From Planctomycetota bacterium (GTDB lineage Bacteria; Planctomycetota; PUPC01; JACPCR01), in contig JASLXP010000778.1 in assembly GCA_030740295.1 (NCBI GenBank), positions 1 to 13,913 of the forward strand: a stretch of DNA of 13,913 bases, read 5' to 3'. The notes under the pieces were generated by a model that saw only the letters and a program-made list of their open reading frames with translations, had not been told where the DNA came from and did not search any database. This document shows positions 1-8,697 of the stretch, piece by piece; position 1 is the stretch's first letter, and the number at the start of each line of letters is the position of its first letter. The translations under genes and the position numbers were made by a program.

Positions 1-1069
1 GGATTTCCGAAAACTCATCCCAGCCGATGTTGAATTGTCCCGTAATGTGTTCTCTGGCGAGTGAGCCATTCAGGAAACAGATCAGGCTCATGTAGTCGCC
101 CGTGGGTGATCCGAAGACGTGGCCTTCCCCGTCTTTGGAAATCTTTGGCTTGGGCATGGCGCCGAAATAGGTATCGCTTGTCCCCAGGCTGATACAGGCC
201 CGACCCGATTTAATGAGCCCGACACCAATCAAACTGCACGGATTGTCCCCAGACCAGGCAATCACTCGAGTGTTGGTCTTGAAACCGAACTTATCCGCAA
301 AGTACTTGCTGATGCGGCCGATATCGGTATCGGAGGCGACCAGCTTCGGAAGCCTGGATTTCAGCCCGGAGGCCGTCGCTTTGATCATGGCAACTGACCA
401 GTCTTTCCTGGTGATATCCATCAGGTTCATGCCCGCACCGTCGCCGTGGTCGATAGGTGCGTGTTTGCCGGTCAGCACGGAGGCCATGAATGAGCTGACC
501 AGATGAATCTTGGCTGTTTTGGCATACCTGCTCGCATCTTTGTCGGCGAATTTCTTGATCTGTGGGCCGGTGAACCGCTCGAAACAGCCCGATCCGGTGA
601 GCTCTGCCACGGCAGCCTTGCTGCCAATCGCAGCCTCAATTGCCTCACATTCCGCGGTGGTGCTTGAATCCATCCAGATAGGCGAAGTCTTACGGGCGAG
701 TGCCGGCTGAAGCTGTTTATCAAGCCTTCTGCTGGCCTTAAGTCCTTTCAACGCAGCGACTGCTTTGCTGTTGAGATAGACACTTCCATGCTGCTGTCCC
801 GAGCCTGAGATCGCCTTGACCGCGGAAAAATCGAAGCCCTGGTCCTTCAGTTCGGAGAGAAGGAGATCCAGCCCGGCCAGCCAGACGAGCGGATCGGAAT
901 GTACCACATTCGGGTCGTCATTAGGAAGCACGCCGTTTTCCGTGCCAAACTTGGGGAGCCTTTGATCGAAACCTATCGATGCATCAAAAAGAGTCTCCCC
1001 AGTCTCTATATTGATGGCGATTGCGGAAAGGCTCTGGGTTGAAGAATCGATTCCCAGGTAGACGGACAT
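1..1069 (-). CDS. xylB: Xylulokinase (FGGY family), 3' part missing at window edge
   Basis: ATP-dependent phosphorylation of D-xylulose to xylulose 5-phosphate, feeding the pentose phosphate pathway in the cytoplasm. I translated the minus strand from the ATG at 1069: 356 residues are open to position 2 with no stop, so the C-terminal ATP-lobe part lies outside the window (the human XYLB-type protein has about 536 residues). Visible motifs are the N-terminal phosphate-binding segment LGIDSSTQS (residues 5-13), SGSGQQHG (88-95), the XYLB-like block PIDHGDGAGMNLMDI (205-219) and WSGDNPCSLIGVG (272-284), whose Asp275 is the expected catalytic base, followed by SLGTSDT (294-300). GGAGA lies about 6 bases before the ATG and supports this start. 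No xylose isomerase or transporter gene is next to it in the window. The sugar could differ, since FGGY kinases vary in substrate, but the motif set favours xylulose. Confidence 0.88.
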   Translation of the reverse strand, partial: MSVYLGIDSSTQSLSAIAINIETGETLFDASIGFDQRLPKFGTENGVLPNDDPNVVHSDPLVWLAGLDLLLSELKDQGFDFSAVKAISGSGQQHGSVYLNSKAVAALKGLKASRRLDKQLQPALARKTSPIWMDSSTTAECEAIEAAIGSKAAVAELTGSGCFERFTGPQIKKFADKDASRYAKTAKIHLVSSFMASVLTGKHAPIDHGDGAGMNLMDITRKDWSVAMIKATASGLKSRLPKLVASDTDIGRISKYFADKFGFKTNTRVIAWSGDNPCSLIGVGLIKSGRACISLGTSDTYFGAMPKPKISKDGEGHVFGSPTGDYMSLICFLNGSLAREHITGQFNIGWDEFSEI

Positions 1070-1285
1070 GTTGAGTCTCCGAGTTGCGAAAGCGGCTCAC
1101 AGGGGGAGTGAGGAGACGGGATGGTATCGAAGATAGCCGGGAACCTCAAATTTTGGGCTGGACAAGCAACTGAAACTGTTCTCAAATCCGTCTCATCGTG
1201 TTGACGCTTGAGGATGGCCGGTGCGGGGATCTTTCCGACAACCGCGCCAGACCATGTTTTGCTGGCATCTAAAGGCTTTTGATAA

Positions 1286-2659
1286 ATGAGTTTACCAGAG
1301 TTCATACACATCTCAGTCATTGGAGCGGGCCACGTGGGCTTGGTCACCGGAGCTTGCCTGGCACAAGCCGGGCATAGTGTGACCATGGTGGAGAACGACT
1401 CCGCCCGCTTGGCCGGTCTCAGGCAATCACCGCCGGATGTCCCCATTTATGAGCCCGGGCTTCAGGAATTGGTCGAGCAGCTTTGCCTGGGGGACAACGA
1501 ACGACTCAGATTCACGGACAGTATCAGCAACGCGGTGGTGGATTCCGAGGCCGCGTTCATCTGTGTCGGCACTCCCCAGGGAGAGACCGGAGAGGCCAAT
1601 CTCTTTTATGTGGAACGAGTTGCAACTGAAATCGCCGGAGCTCTGGCCGCAAGCGAACGAGAGGATTTTGTGGTCATCGAAAAGAGCACTGTGCCTGTCC
1701 GGACAGGCGAAGCCGTCCGCCGTACCATGGAACGGGTACTCCGCAGGCATGGCAAGGAAGATCTCCCCTTTGAGGTGGTATCCAACCCGGAATTCCTGGC
1801 CGAGGGTACAGCCCTGAGAGACTTCATGTCACCGGATCGGATTGTTGTGGGTGTCGAATCCGTCTCCGGCGCCGAAATGATGCAGCGCATTTACGCACCA
1901 ATCGTCGAAGGCAATCAGGAAGGGGAATCCCAGCCGGAGATCCTGATCACTGATGTCCAGAGTGCTGAGCTCATCAAACACGCGTCGAATTCGTTTCTTG
2001 CGCTTCGTATTTCATTTATCAACGCGGTCGCCAACGTCTGCGAACGAGCCGGAGCGGACATCCGGGAGGTGGCTCGCGGCATGGGGCTCGACCCACGCAT
2101 CGGGCCGCACTTCCTCAAGGCCGGCGTCGGTTTCGGCGGCTACTGCTTTCCCAAGGATGTGGCCGCGTTCTATCACATCAGCAAGGAACTCGGTTATCCG
2201 TTCGAGCTCCTGAAAAATGTCCTGGAGATCAACGAGGGACAGAGAACCCTGGTGGTCGAAAAACTCCGTTCCGCCCTGTGGAATCTCAAGGGCAAGACCA
2301 TCGCCATCTGGGGACTGGCCTTCAAGCCCAACACCGAGGACATGCGCGGCGCTCCGGCCCTCGAGATCATCCATCTTCTGCAGCAGGAAGGCGCCAGAGT
2401 GGTGGCCTACGACCCCGCTGTGACAGAAGTGATCGCCGAAGCCGTAGACCTGAAAGATTCAGTCCTCGCCACGGCCGAAAACGCCGACGCAATCGTGCTG
2501 GTAACGGATTGGAGAGAATTTGCCGAGCTCTCTGACGACTCCCTCAAAACCATCGCAGCAGCAATGGCATTTCCCGTATTTGTTGACGGCCGAAACCTTC
2601 TCGACCCGGAGCGGATGAGGGAGTTAGGTTTCGAGTATTACGGGATTGGGGTTACTTGA
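1286..2659 (+). CDS. ugd: UDP-glucose 6-dehydrogenase
   Basis: NAD-dependent four-electron oxidation of UDP-glucose to UDP-glucuronate, a precursor for exopolysaccharide, lipopolysaccharide and UDP-xylose. The 457-residue length is normal for bacterial enzymes. The N-terminal Rossmann fold begins with SVIGAGHVGLVTGACLA (10-26). The middle carries FICVGTPQGE (91-100), EKSTVP (132-137) and SNPEFLAEG (166-174). Expected substrate-contact residues Lys231 and Asn235 lie in IKHASNSF, and the catalytic Cys287 in GVGFGGYCFPKD (280-291). The C-terminal UDP-binding domain has IWGLAFKPNTEDMRG (341-355) and ends with VDGRNLLDP and the YYGIG tail typical of the UDP-glucose branch. GDP-mannose dehydrogenase is the main alternative, but the tail argues against it. 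The ATG at 1286 has only a weak AAAGG (1271-1275) upstream. The gene is divergent from the xylulokinase across 216 bp and convergent with the next gene. Confidence 0.93.
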   Translation: MSLPEFIHISVIGAGHVGLVTGACLAQAGHSVTMVENDSARLAGLRQSPPDVPIYEPGLQELVEQLCLGDNERLRFTDSISNAVVDSEAAFICVGTPQGETGEANLFYVERVATEIAGALAASEREDFVVIEKSTVPVRTGEAVRRTMERVLRRHGKEDLPFEVVSNPEFLAEGTALRDFMSPDRIVVGVESVSGAEMMQRIYAPIVEGNQEGESQPEILITDVQSAELIKHASNSFLALRISFINAVANVCERAGADIREVARGMGLDPRIGPHFLKAGVGFGGYCFPKDVAAFYHISKELGYPFELLKNVLEINEGQRTLVVEKLRSALWNLKGKTIAIWGLAFKPNTEDMRGAPALEIIHLLQQEGARVVAYDPAVTEVIAEAVDLKDSVLATAENADAIVLVTDWREFAELSDDSLKTIAAAMAFPVFVDGRNLLDPERMRELGFEYYGIGVT

Positions 2660-2698
2660 CAGGTGAATACTGCGCGTTTCAGCACACGGTATTGCCTG
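2660..2698. terminator. Imperfect hairpin in a convergent gap, possible terminator
   Basis: CAGGTGAATAC at 2660-2670 and GTATTGCCTG at 2689-2698 can pair with one bulged base. The element follows directly after the ugd stop, in the 90-bp gap between ugd and the EEP gene. No T run follows it on either strand, so it is not a classical intrinsic terminator; it may only mark a transcript end. Confidence 0.3.
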
Positions 2699-2749
2699 CC
2701 GACCACGGGATCATCGACGCCATCTATATTGCTTAAGATTGAAGGCCTG

Positions 2750-3532
2750 CTAACTATCATCGAAGGTCGCCATCACGGGCAGGTGATCGCTGAGTGCAAG
2801 ATAACCCGGGTCATCGTCGTAGGTGCGGAAACCGCCCTCGTAAAGAACACGGCAGCTCGACAGACGATCCGCAACCGGACCGGATGACCAGATGTAATCG
2901 ATGTGCATCTCTGGATTGATGCTCGGCCAGGTGAGACTGAAGCCATCTCCCTTTAGCGCGAAAGAATCAATGAGTCTGGACGCGCTCAGTAAGGAATATT
3001 CATCTGTATCTGGCTCGTGATTTAAATCACCCATCAGAAGAACTGAAGAATTCTCTTCAAGATCGCGCTTCATCACATTCAACGTCTCATTGATTTCTTT
3101 GATGCGAATATTGGCGTCACCAGGATGAAGATGGGCTGCGTAAACTGTCAGTGGTCCTGATCGCGTGGTAAGCCTTGCCGATCCCCAGAAGCGGGTGAAC
3201 AGATGTTCCGGACGTTCCATCCATGAAACGATCGGAAAGGATGTCTTGTCATGGACTTCGTACCGGGTCAGAAGCGCGCCGGATATCCCCTCATCCCAAC
3301 CTTTCATCTTCGTCCCGCCTGGAAAGTAAACGAAGCTCATCTTCAACTTCGCCGCGAGGCGAGCTACCAGTTCCTCACTCCAGGCTTCCTGGATGCAGAT
3401 GATGTCGGGCTGGTAAAGTTGGAGCTCCAAGGCGAGGCGTTCAACGATTTGCCCGCGGCCGATTCTGTTTCGCTCGGAGTCTTTCCCGACCAATCCCTCA
3501 AATGAGCGGACATTGTATGTGATGGCTACCAA
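2750..3532 (-). CDS. Endonuclease/exonuclease/phosphatase (EEP) superfamily enzyme
   Basis: A single-domain metal-dependent phosphodiesterase or phosphatase of the EEP (DNase I/APE1/sphingomyelinase-like) fold, 260 residues. All active-site positions are visible: Asn7 in ITYNV, Glu49 in CIQEAW, His134 in AAHLHPG, Asp169 and Asn171 in GDLNHEP, Asp212 in HIDYIW and His250 in LSDHLP. The substrate cannot be told: DNA, nucleotide, phosphoinositide or sphingomyelin are all known for the fold. There is no signal peptide, so it is probably cytoplasmic. The start is TTG (3530-3532): GGAG at 3539-3542 sits 6 bases upstream, and an in-frame TGA at 3560-3562 leaves no room for an upstream ATG. The gene faces ugd tail to tail and is divergent from mtaB. 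Confidence 0.85.
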   Translation of the reverse strand: MVAITYNVRSFEGLVGKDSERNRIGRGQIVERLALELQLYQPDIICIQEAWSEELVARLAAKLKMSFVYFPGGTKMKGWDEGISGALLTRYEVHDKTSFPIVSWMERPEHLFTRFWGSARLTTRSGPLTVYAAHLHPGDANIRIKEINETLNVMKRDLEENSSVLLMGDLNHEPDTDEYSLLSASRLIDSFALKGDGFSLTWPSINPEMHIDYIWSSGPVADRLSSCRVLYEGGFRTYDDDPGYLALSDHLPVMATFDDS

Positions 3533-3587
3533 TGCTTGCTCCGTAAAAGTGCAGTCGATTCATGAACTCTTATTTAAGGCCCCAATC

Positions 3588-3616
3588 ATAGCATCGGCAC
3601 TAAAGTTCAATGCTAT
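3588..3616. repeat. 7-bp inverted repeat in the EEP/mtaB divergent spacer
   Basis: ATAGCAT (3588-3594) and ATGCTAT (3610-3616) form a perfect inverted repeat with a 15-base spacer, about midway between the two divergent genes. A palindrome CCTTAAGG follows at 3641-3648. Either could be an operator, but short inverted repeats also arise by chance and I see no clear -35/-10 pair to anchor them. Confidence 0.25.
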
Positions 3617-3751
3617 CACTTGGTTGCGGCCGTCAGGCAGCCTTAAGGATCGAGCATCAAGTTTCAAGCGTCGACCACCACGTGCGATAGTTCACCTGTT
3701 TGCTAAGGTCTCCGCCCTCAGATTTGGAGAGAGAATTTCTCGAGCTTCACG

Positions 3752-5071
3752 ATGAAAACTTTCAGCGTCATTTCGCTCGGCTGCAAAACGAATCAGTACG
3801 ATTCCGAAGCCATCGCGGACACGCTCGAGAGCGCAGGGCTTGCCCAGGTCGAGCCCAGTGTCGCAGCCGATCTCTGCGTGATTAATACGTGCACGGTGAC
3901 CAGTGTGGCGGACAAAAAGAGCCGTCAGCAGATTAAGAAAGCCGTGCGCGCCAATCCAGGAGCACAGGTCGTGGCAACAGGGTGTGCCGCGGATAATCAC
4001 TCTGACAAGCTGGCGGAGATGGAAGGTGTCACGCATGTGGTCACGAACGGAGCAAAGGGGCGAATACCGGAGTTCCTGGGGCTGGCCGATGGTCCATCTA
4101 TTCTCAAGATCAGTTCTTTCGGAAATCGAACTCGCGCGTTTCTCAAAGTGCAGGATGGGTGTGAATGCTATTGCACTTACTGCATTATCCCTTACGTGCG
4201 AGGTGAGGCGGTCAGCCGGCCATTGGACGAAATCGAGGAGGAGGCGAGAAGGCTGGTAGACGCGGGGCACAGAGAGATCGTCCTAACCGGCATCCATATC
4301 GGCTCGTACGGCATGGACCAAAATCCTCGTGTTGGCATCGATGACATCATGGAACGGCTCATTCCCGTCGATGGGCTGGAACGCATCCGGATCAGTTCCA
4401 TTGAGGCAAAAGAGTTTTCCGATCGCCTGCTCGGCCAGATTGCTTCATTCCCCAAGCTGTGCCCGCATTTTCACATTCCACTGCAGAGCGGATCGGACTT
4501 GATCCTCACGCGGATGAAACGTCGTTACCGTTCCGATGACCTCCGTCAAATCGTCGCCAGGTTGAATTCGATGCTGAGCAATGTTTCTTACACGACGGAC
4601 GTCATCGTTGGCTTCCCGGGCGAGACCGAAGAGCATTTCCAGATGACGATGTCTCTCTGTCGTGAGGTCGGTTTCAGCAAGATTCACATCTTCCCGTACA
4701 GTGACCGTGAAGGCACGCCCGCGGTGCAGATGAAAGACAAGTGTTCGCCGCATGTTATTTCCGAGCGATGCAAAAGGCTTAAGGCCCTGGAGTGCGAACT
4801 GGCGTATGCATACAAGGAGCGGTTCATTGACCAGACGGTTGAAGTCCTCATCGAGAACGAGCGCGACTCCAGGACCGGCAAGCTCGTCGGTTTCACCGAC
4901 AGATATCTACGCGTGCTGATGGATGGCCCCGACGACTGGATGAAACAGATCCGGCCGGTGAAGATCTCATCCGTGGAGTCTGACGTTGCCCATGCCAAAA
5001 CCGAATACGAGGCCGCGGCGTCTGCCGGACCTGTTGAACTGCCCGTGCTAAATGCGACCGTCCAGCAGTAA
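3752..5071 (+). CDS. mtaB: tRNA N6-threonylcarbamoyladenosine methylthiotransferase MtaB
   Basis: Radical SAM enzyme that adds a methylthio group to t6A at position 37 of ANN-decoding tRNAs, giving ms2t6A. The 439-residue protein has the full three-domain layout. The N-terminal methylthiotransferase domain opens with SLGCKTNQYDSEA (8-20), the MtaB rather than MiaB or RimO signature, and has cluster cysteines Cys11, Cys47 and Cys78. The radical SAM core has CxxxCxxC at Cys137, Cys141 and Cys144, then GIHIGSYG (180-187), HIPLQSGSD (241-249) and DVIVGFPGET (283-292). A TRAM RNA-binding domain follows at about 355-410. The last 28 residues are an Ala/Val-rich tail beyond the usual end. The start has no strong ribosome binding site; the GGAGAGAG stretch is about 20 bases upstream. 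The gene lies 69 bp before the DUF4838 gene on the same strand, with no obvious functional link. Confidence 0.93.
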   Translation: MKTFSVISLGCKTNQYDSEAIADTLESAGLAQVEPSVAADLCVINTCTVTSVADKKSRQQIKKAVRANPGAQVVATGCAADNHSDKLAEMEGVTHVVTNGAKGRIPEFLGLADGPSILKISSFGNRTRAFLKVQDGCECYCTYCIIPYVRGEAVSRPLDEIEEEARRLVDAGHREIVLTGIHIGSYGMDQNPRVGIDDIMERLIPVDGLERIRISSIEAKEFSDRLLGQIASFPKLCPHFHIPLQSGSDLILTRMKRRYRSDDLRQIVARLNSMLSNVSYTTDVIVGFPGETEEHFQMTMSLCREVGFSKIHIFPYSDREGTPAVQMKDKCSPHVISERCKRLKALECELAYAYKERFIDQTVEVLIENERDSRTGKLVGFTDRYLRVLMDGPDDWMKQIRPVKISSVESDVAHAKTEYEAAASAGPVELPVLNATVQQ

Positions 5072-5140
5072 AGACGACTACTACCAGTTCGCAGGAGTAA
5101 CGCCCTTCCACATGGTTCAACATCCGGGAATTTCAAGTTC

Positions 5141-7462
5141 ATGAAAGCAACACCATCCCTCATCTCTCTGTTGGGGCTTTTCTGCTCTTGCTCAACAATC
5201 TTTGCCGCCCCTTTGCTCATCGACCAGGGAGCGGCGAAGTGCTCAATTGTCATCCGTCCCGCGGCCCCCAAAGCCGAGAATAAACGCGACTTCTCAGACG
5301 AAAGAGCAGCCGCCGAAGACTTTGCCCGCATTGCGAAAAAAATGACGGGTGCAGACGTGAGTATCGGGACCGAGCCACAGGACGGGCTGATACCAATCTA
5401 CATTGGTGAATCAGGTCTCACGGTTGCACCTGATGCGAAGAATAAGCTGAAACACCCCGATCCATTGGCTCTGAAGAATGATCGTTTCCTGATAGAGATC
5501 CGCCGGGATCGGGTCGTGTTGCTCGGAGCACGGGCATGGGGCACCCGGATGGCCGTGACGCAGTTCTTTGAGAATGCCGGATGCCGCTGGTTTGGCGGAG
5601 GCGACTTTTTCGAAGTGATTCCTGAATCAGAAACGCTCGCTCCCAAGACGGTCCGCAAGATTTACACTCCGGACTTCGAGATGCGGGATGTCTGGTATGT
5701 GAAAGACGAAGACCTCGCTCACTTGAAACTTCAGAGGCACGATGTGGTTCTGCATCACGGCCATTCCTGGCAAATCTGGATCGGTAAGGAGCGGAAAGAG
5801 CGGCCAGAACTGAGAGGGCTCGTCCAGGGCGACCGCAAGGGTCCTCTCGAATACGCACATCCCGATGTTCCTGACATCTTCGTTAAGAACATCAATGCGT
5901 TTTTCGATCGAACCGGCAACCGCACTGCCAGTCTCTCAACGGACGACGGCCCGGTTTACTCCGAAAGCAAGGAGAGCAGTGCCTGGTTGCTGAAGGAATA
6001 CGCAAATCCATTCATGGCTACTCCAGCCATCTCTGATGCCGTCCTTCGGCTCTTCAACAAGGTCATTCCGAAAGTACAGGAAAAGCATCCAGGCACGGCC
6101 TTTGGATTCCTGGTCTATGCCAACACGATGACACCACCGCGATATGAGACGGTTCATCCTTCGATTGCCGTTGTGGGCGCGCCTTTGGCCGAGAACGCGA
6201 TGGTACCAACGACGTCGGAGACCGATGACCGGCGAATCCACTTTCGGAAGTGCTTCTCAACATGGATGAAGCTCGCCCGGCGCGGCTACATCTATGAATA
6301 TGACCCATTTGTCATCTGGCACGGGGTGATGTGCCCGAGAGTGGAGCTGATTCGGCGGAATGTTCCTTACTACAAATCCATTGGTGTCCGCGGTATGAAC
6401 ATCGAATCGAGGAAATCGCAGTTCGCAGAATCCGGCCTGAACATTCTGGTCTATTCCCGGCTGTTCTGGGACACAGGCGCAGACGTGGATGACATTCTGG
6501 ACGATTTTGCTTCGACATTTTACGGTCCGGCAAGGAAGGCCATACGGCGTTGGATCAAGGTCACTCAGGAATCCGTTCTGAATCCTTCCGCGCCCATCTT
6601 TGGCAACGAAGACCACAACATTGAGCTGATCTATACGGCAAAAACCATGGCCGCGGCAGAGAAGGCGATTCGAAAGGCAGAATCTGTGGCGAAGGTTGAG
6701 CCCTGGAAGAAACGGGTGCATGTCGTTCGCCTCATACACAACCATACGGAAGCCTACCTTGAATCCAAGAACGCGATGGATCGCTGCCAGTTTGCAGATG
6801 CACTGTCGGCAATCGACCGAATGTATGAAATCAAAGCGAAGCTCGCCGCAATCGACCCCATGCTCACAGACCCTAATCGCTGGGACCTGAAATCAGAAGG
6901 CCCGCCCTGGCTGCGCGGCCTTCGCAAACAGACAGAGCATTGGGCTTCTCTCGCCGGACAAAAGGGGGATGGCTCGGAGGGCACCTTGATTCAGATTCTG
7001 CCGGAAAAGTGGAACTTTGTTTTCGATCCGGACAATCTCGGATTGACCAACAGTTGGGCTCAGAAAGGCGAGCTGGAAAGAGCATCGCCGATCGATATCG
7101 GCCAGCCGTGGGATTACCAGGGCCACCTCAAGCCGAGGATTGCCAACGGCTGGTACCAGACCCGATTCAATGTGCCACTCGCCTTCAAAGGCAAACCCAT
7201 CCGGCTCTACTTCACGCGCATCTATGGCATGAAGATCACTCTCTGGATCGGCGGCAAGCTCGTCGAACATCGCGACCTCCCGCGCTGGTTCTGGTACGAC
7301 TACCATCACGAGCGTGAATTTGATGTGACCAACTTCGTGAAGCCTGGCGAAACGCAGACAATAACGATGCGAGTCTTCAAGGAGTTTGACTGGGGCGGAC
7401 CTTACGGAGGAGCGTTTCTTTATTCGCCCAAAGATGCTGCCAGACAGATTAAAGAGAAATAA
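5141..7462 (+). CDS. Secreted DUF4838 domain protein, glycoside-hydrolase-like
   Basis: A large exported protein of 773 residues, probably acting on carbohydrate outside the cytoplasm; the reaction is unknown. Residues 1-22 are a Sec signal peptide (KATP, hydrophobic stretch, IFA then APLL); no proper lipobox is present. Residues about 25-180 resemble the N-terminal domain of GH67 alpha-glucuronidases, ending with the conserved GCRWFGGGDFFEVIP (147-161). Residues about 190-480 carry the DUF4838 features: STDDGPVYS (266-274), a helix plus VYANTMTPP segment (325-333) and DDFASTFYGPA (454-464). A helical linker is followed at about 615-765 by a jelly-roll module like the sugar-binding domain of GH2 enzymes (NGWYQTRFNVPL, LWIGGK). 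DUF4838 proteins are common in polysaccharide-degrading PVC bacteria and Bacteroidetes. Candidate acidic catalytic residues include Asp268 and Asp269, but this is a guess. The ATG follows CGGGAA at a spacing of about 10. Confidence 0.8.
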   Translation: MKATPSLISLLGLFCSCSTIFAAPLLIDQGAAKCSIVIRPAAPKAENKRDFSDERAAAEDFARIAKKMTGADVSIGTEPQDGLIPIYIGESGLTVAPDAKNKLKHPDPLALKNDRFLIEIRRDRVVLLGARAWGTRMAVTQFFENAGCRWFGGGDFFEVIPESETLAPKTVRKIYTPDFEMRDVWYVKDEDLAHLKLQRHDVVLHHGHSWQIWIGKERKERPELRGLVQGDRKGPLEYAHPDVPDIFVKNINAFFDRTGNRTASLSTDDGPVYSESKESSAWLLKEYANPFMATPAISDAVLRLFNKVIPKVQEKHPGTAFGFLVYANTMTPPRYETVHPSIAVVGAPLAENAMVPTTSETDDRRIHFRKCFSTWMKLARRGYIYEYDPFVIWHGVMCPRVELIRRNVPYYKSIGVRGMNIESRKSQFAESGLNILVYSRLFWDTGADVDDILDDFASTFYGPARKAIRRWIKVTQESVLNPSAPIFGNEDHNIELIYTAKTMAAAEKAIRKAESVAKVEPWKKRVHVVRLIHNHTEAYLESKNAMDRCQFADALSAIDRMYEIKAKLAAIDPMLTDPNRWDLKSEGPPWLRGLRKQTEHWASLAGQKGDGSEGTLIQILPEKWNFVFDPDNLGLTNSWAQKGELERASPIDIGQPWDYQGHLKPRIANGWYQTRFNVPLAFKGKPIRLYFTRIYGMKITLWIGGKLVEHRDLPRWFWYDYHHEREFDVTNFVKPGETQTITMRVFKEFDWGGPYGGAFLYSPKDAARQIKEK

Positions 7463-7497
7463 CGCAGAGCCTTTTCTCAGCCGCGAAAGGAATCCTG

Positions 7498-7545
7498 ATG
7501 AAGGAGCCTCATCCCGTGCTCCCTTCCTTTGAGCCTCGAGTATGA
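7498..7545 (+). CDS. Possible 15-codon leader ORF coupled to the methyltransferase
   Basis: ATG at 7498 follows AAAGGAA (7486-7492) at a good distance, reads 15 codons and stops at TGA 7543-7545, overlapping the methyltransferase start as ATGA. The methyltransferase itself has only a weak binding site, so translational coupling is plausible. CCTTTTC at 7470-7476 can pair with GAAAGG at 7485-7490 and could mask this binding site. A chance ORF is possible because it is so short. Confidence 0.35.
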   Translation: MKEPHPVLPSFEPRV

Positions 7546-8552
7546 ATCATTCGCCAGAACAGTTCTTACGCAGGGTCACCGGTTACTGGGTCTCGCAGTC
7601 GATCTATGTTGCAGCAAAATTGGGTGTGGCTGATGAGCTCATCGACGGTCCCCGGACAGCTCAGGAGCTGGCACAGAAACTCGGCTGCCATGCAGAGTTC
7701 CTTCACCGCGTGTTGAGACTCCTTTGCACTGAGGGAATCTTTCGAGAAACCGCGCAGGGCTTTGAACTTACGCCATTCGCTCAACACCTCCGCTCTGATA
7801 CGCATGCCTCAATGCGTGCGGCCGTATGCATGTATGGCGAGGCGTTCTTTCAGACCTGGGGAGATATGCTCCACACGGTCAGGACGGGCGAAACTGCATT
7901 CGACCATCATTTCGGAAAACCGGTGTTCGATTACTACGAAGAACACCCGGAGGCATCTGAGACATTCAACCAGGCCATGACTGACCTCGGTCGGACCATG
8001 TATCCCAATCAGGCCATGATTGATGCTTACGATTTCTCCAAACACCCTGTCATTATCGATGTCGGCGGCGGACACGGCGATTTCCTGTGCGACATTCTGG
8101 CAGCCAATCCGGAATGCAGGGGCTCGGTGTATGACCTGGAACACGTCATCGTCGGCGCATCCAGAACGATCGAAGTCCGGGGATTGACGCACCGCGCGCA
8201 GGTGCGGCGGTGCGACTTTTTTGAGGAGGTCATGCCGGGTGGTGATGCCTGCATTCTGAAAAGGATCATTCACGACTGGAATGACAACGACGCGGTCAGA
8301 ATCCTCAGCAAGTGTGCTGACTCTCTTCCAACGGACGGGCGCGTCCTCGTTGTTGAGACGGTGATACCGGACGGCAACGAACCATTCTTCGGCAAGAATC
8401 TCGATCTTCACATGATGATGATCACTGGCGGCCTTGAACGCACGGAAGAGGAGTATCGAGGCATTTTCGAGGGCGCGGGACTGGAGCTCGTTCGAGTCAT
8501 CCCGACGGCATGCCCACTGAGTATTGTTGAGGGGAAGAGACGCGAGGGCTGA
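7542..8552 (+). CDS. SAM-dependent O-methyltransferase, Methyltransf_2 type
   Basis: Class I methyltransferase of the family that includes acetylserotonin, caffeate and polyketide O-methyltransferases (COMT-like), 336 residues, cytoplasmic and normally dimeric. The N-terminal winged-helix dimerisation domain spans about 10-85 (GYWVSQSIYVAAKLGVADEL at 14-33, then LHRVLRLL and the ELTPFAQHL wing). The SAM site is DVGGGHGD (173-180), followed by the acidic ribose-binding end YDLE (197-200). The catalytic base His244 lies in LKRIIHDWND (239-248), and LDLHMMM (287-293) matches the family's substrate-pocket helix. The hydroxylated substrate cannot be deduced. It lies 79 bp after the DUF4838 gene and may be cotranscribed with it. 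No polyketide or phenazine gene is nearby, so it looks like a stand-alone tailoring enzyme. Confidence 0.87.
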   Translation: MNHSPEQFLRRVTGYWVSQSIYVAAKLGVADELIDGPRTAQELAQKLGCHAEFLHRVLRLLCTEGIFRETAQGFELTPFAQHLRSDTHASMRAAVCMYGEAFFQTWGDMLHTVRTGETAFDHHFGKPVFDYYEEHPEASETFNQAMTDLGRTMYPNQAMIDAYDFSKHPVIIDVGGGHGDFLCDILAANPECRGSVYDLEHVIVGASRTIEVRGLTHRAQVRRCDFFEEVMPGGDACILKRIIHDWNDNDAVRILSKCADSLPTDGRVLVVETVIPDGNEPFFGKNLDLHMMMITGGLERTEEEYRGIFEGAGLELVRVIPTACPLSIVEGKRREG

Positions 8553-8574
8553 CTGTTTGATGAGCTGACTTCGA

Positions 8575-8598
8575 AAAAAGAGCCGTCAGACTCTTTTT
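8575..8598 (+). terminator. Intrinsic terminator after the methyltransferase gene
   Basis: AAAAAGAG (8575-8582) and CTCTTTTT (8591-8598) form an 8-bp stem with an 8-base loop, 22 bp after the stop codon. The T run is in the 3' arm, and the A run in the 5' arm could make it work in both directions. The stem is AT-rich, so its strength is uncertain. Confidence 0.6.
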
Positions 8599-8697
8599 GC
8601 AGCGTGGGCCTTTCCTTGCCTTCCTGATTCCACGTCCCTCACCTTCCCGATTCCTTCATTCCATCCCACCAGCAGACGGATTGTGAGATGTTCGGCG

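Noticed and set aside
3700..3752. GAGAGAATTTCTC as an operator just before mtaB
   Set aside because: The arms are only 4-5 bases and partly overlap, and such AT-centred words are common. There is no second copy in the window.
5141..5210. Lipoprotein signal in the DUF4838 protein (cysteines in LFCSCS)
   Set aside because: The residues before each Cys do not form a lipobox, and a plausible signal peptidase I site (IFA before APLL) follows.
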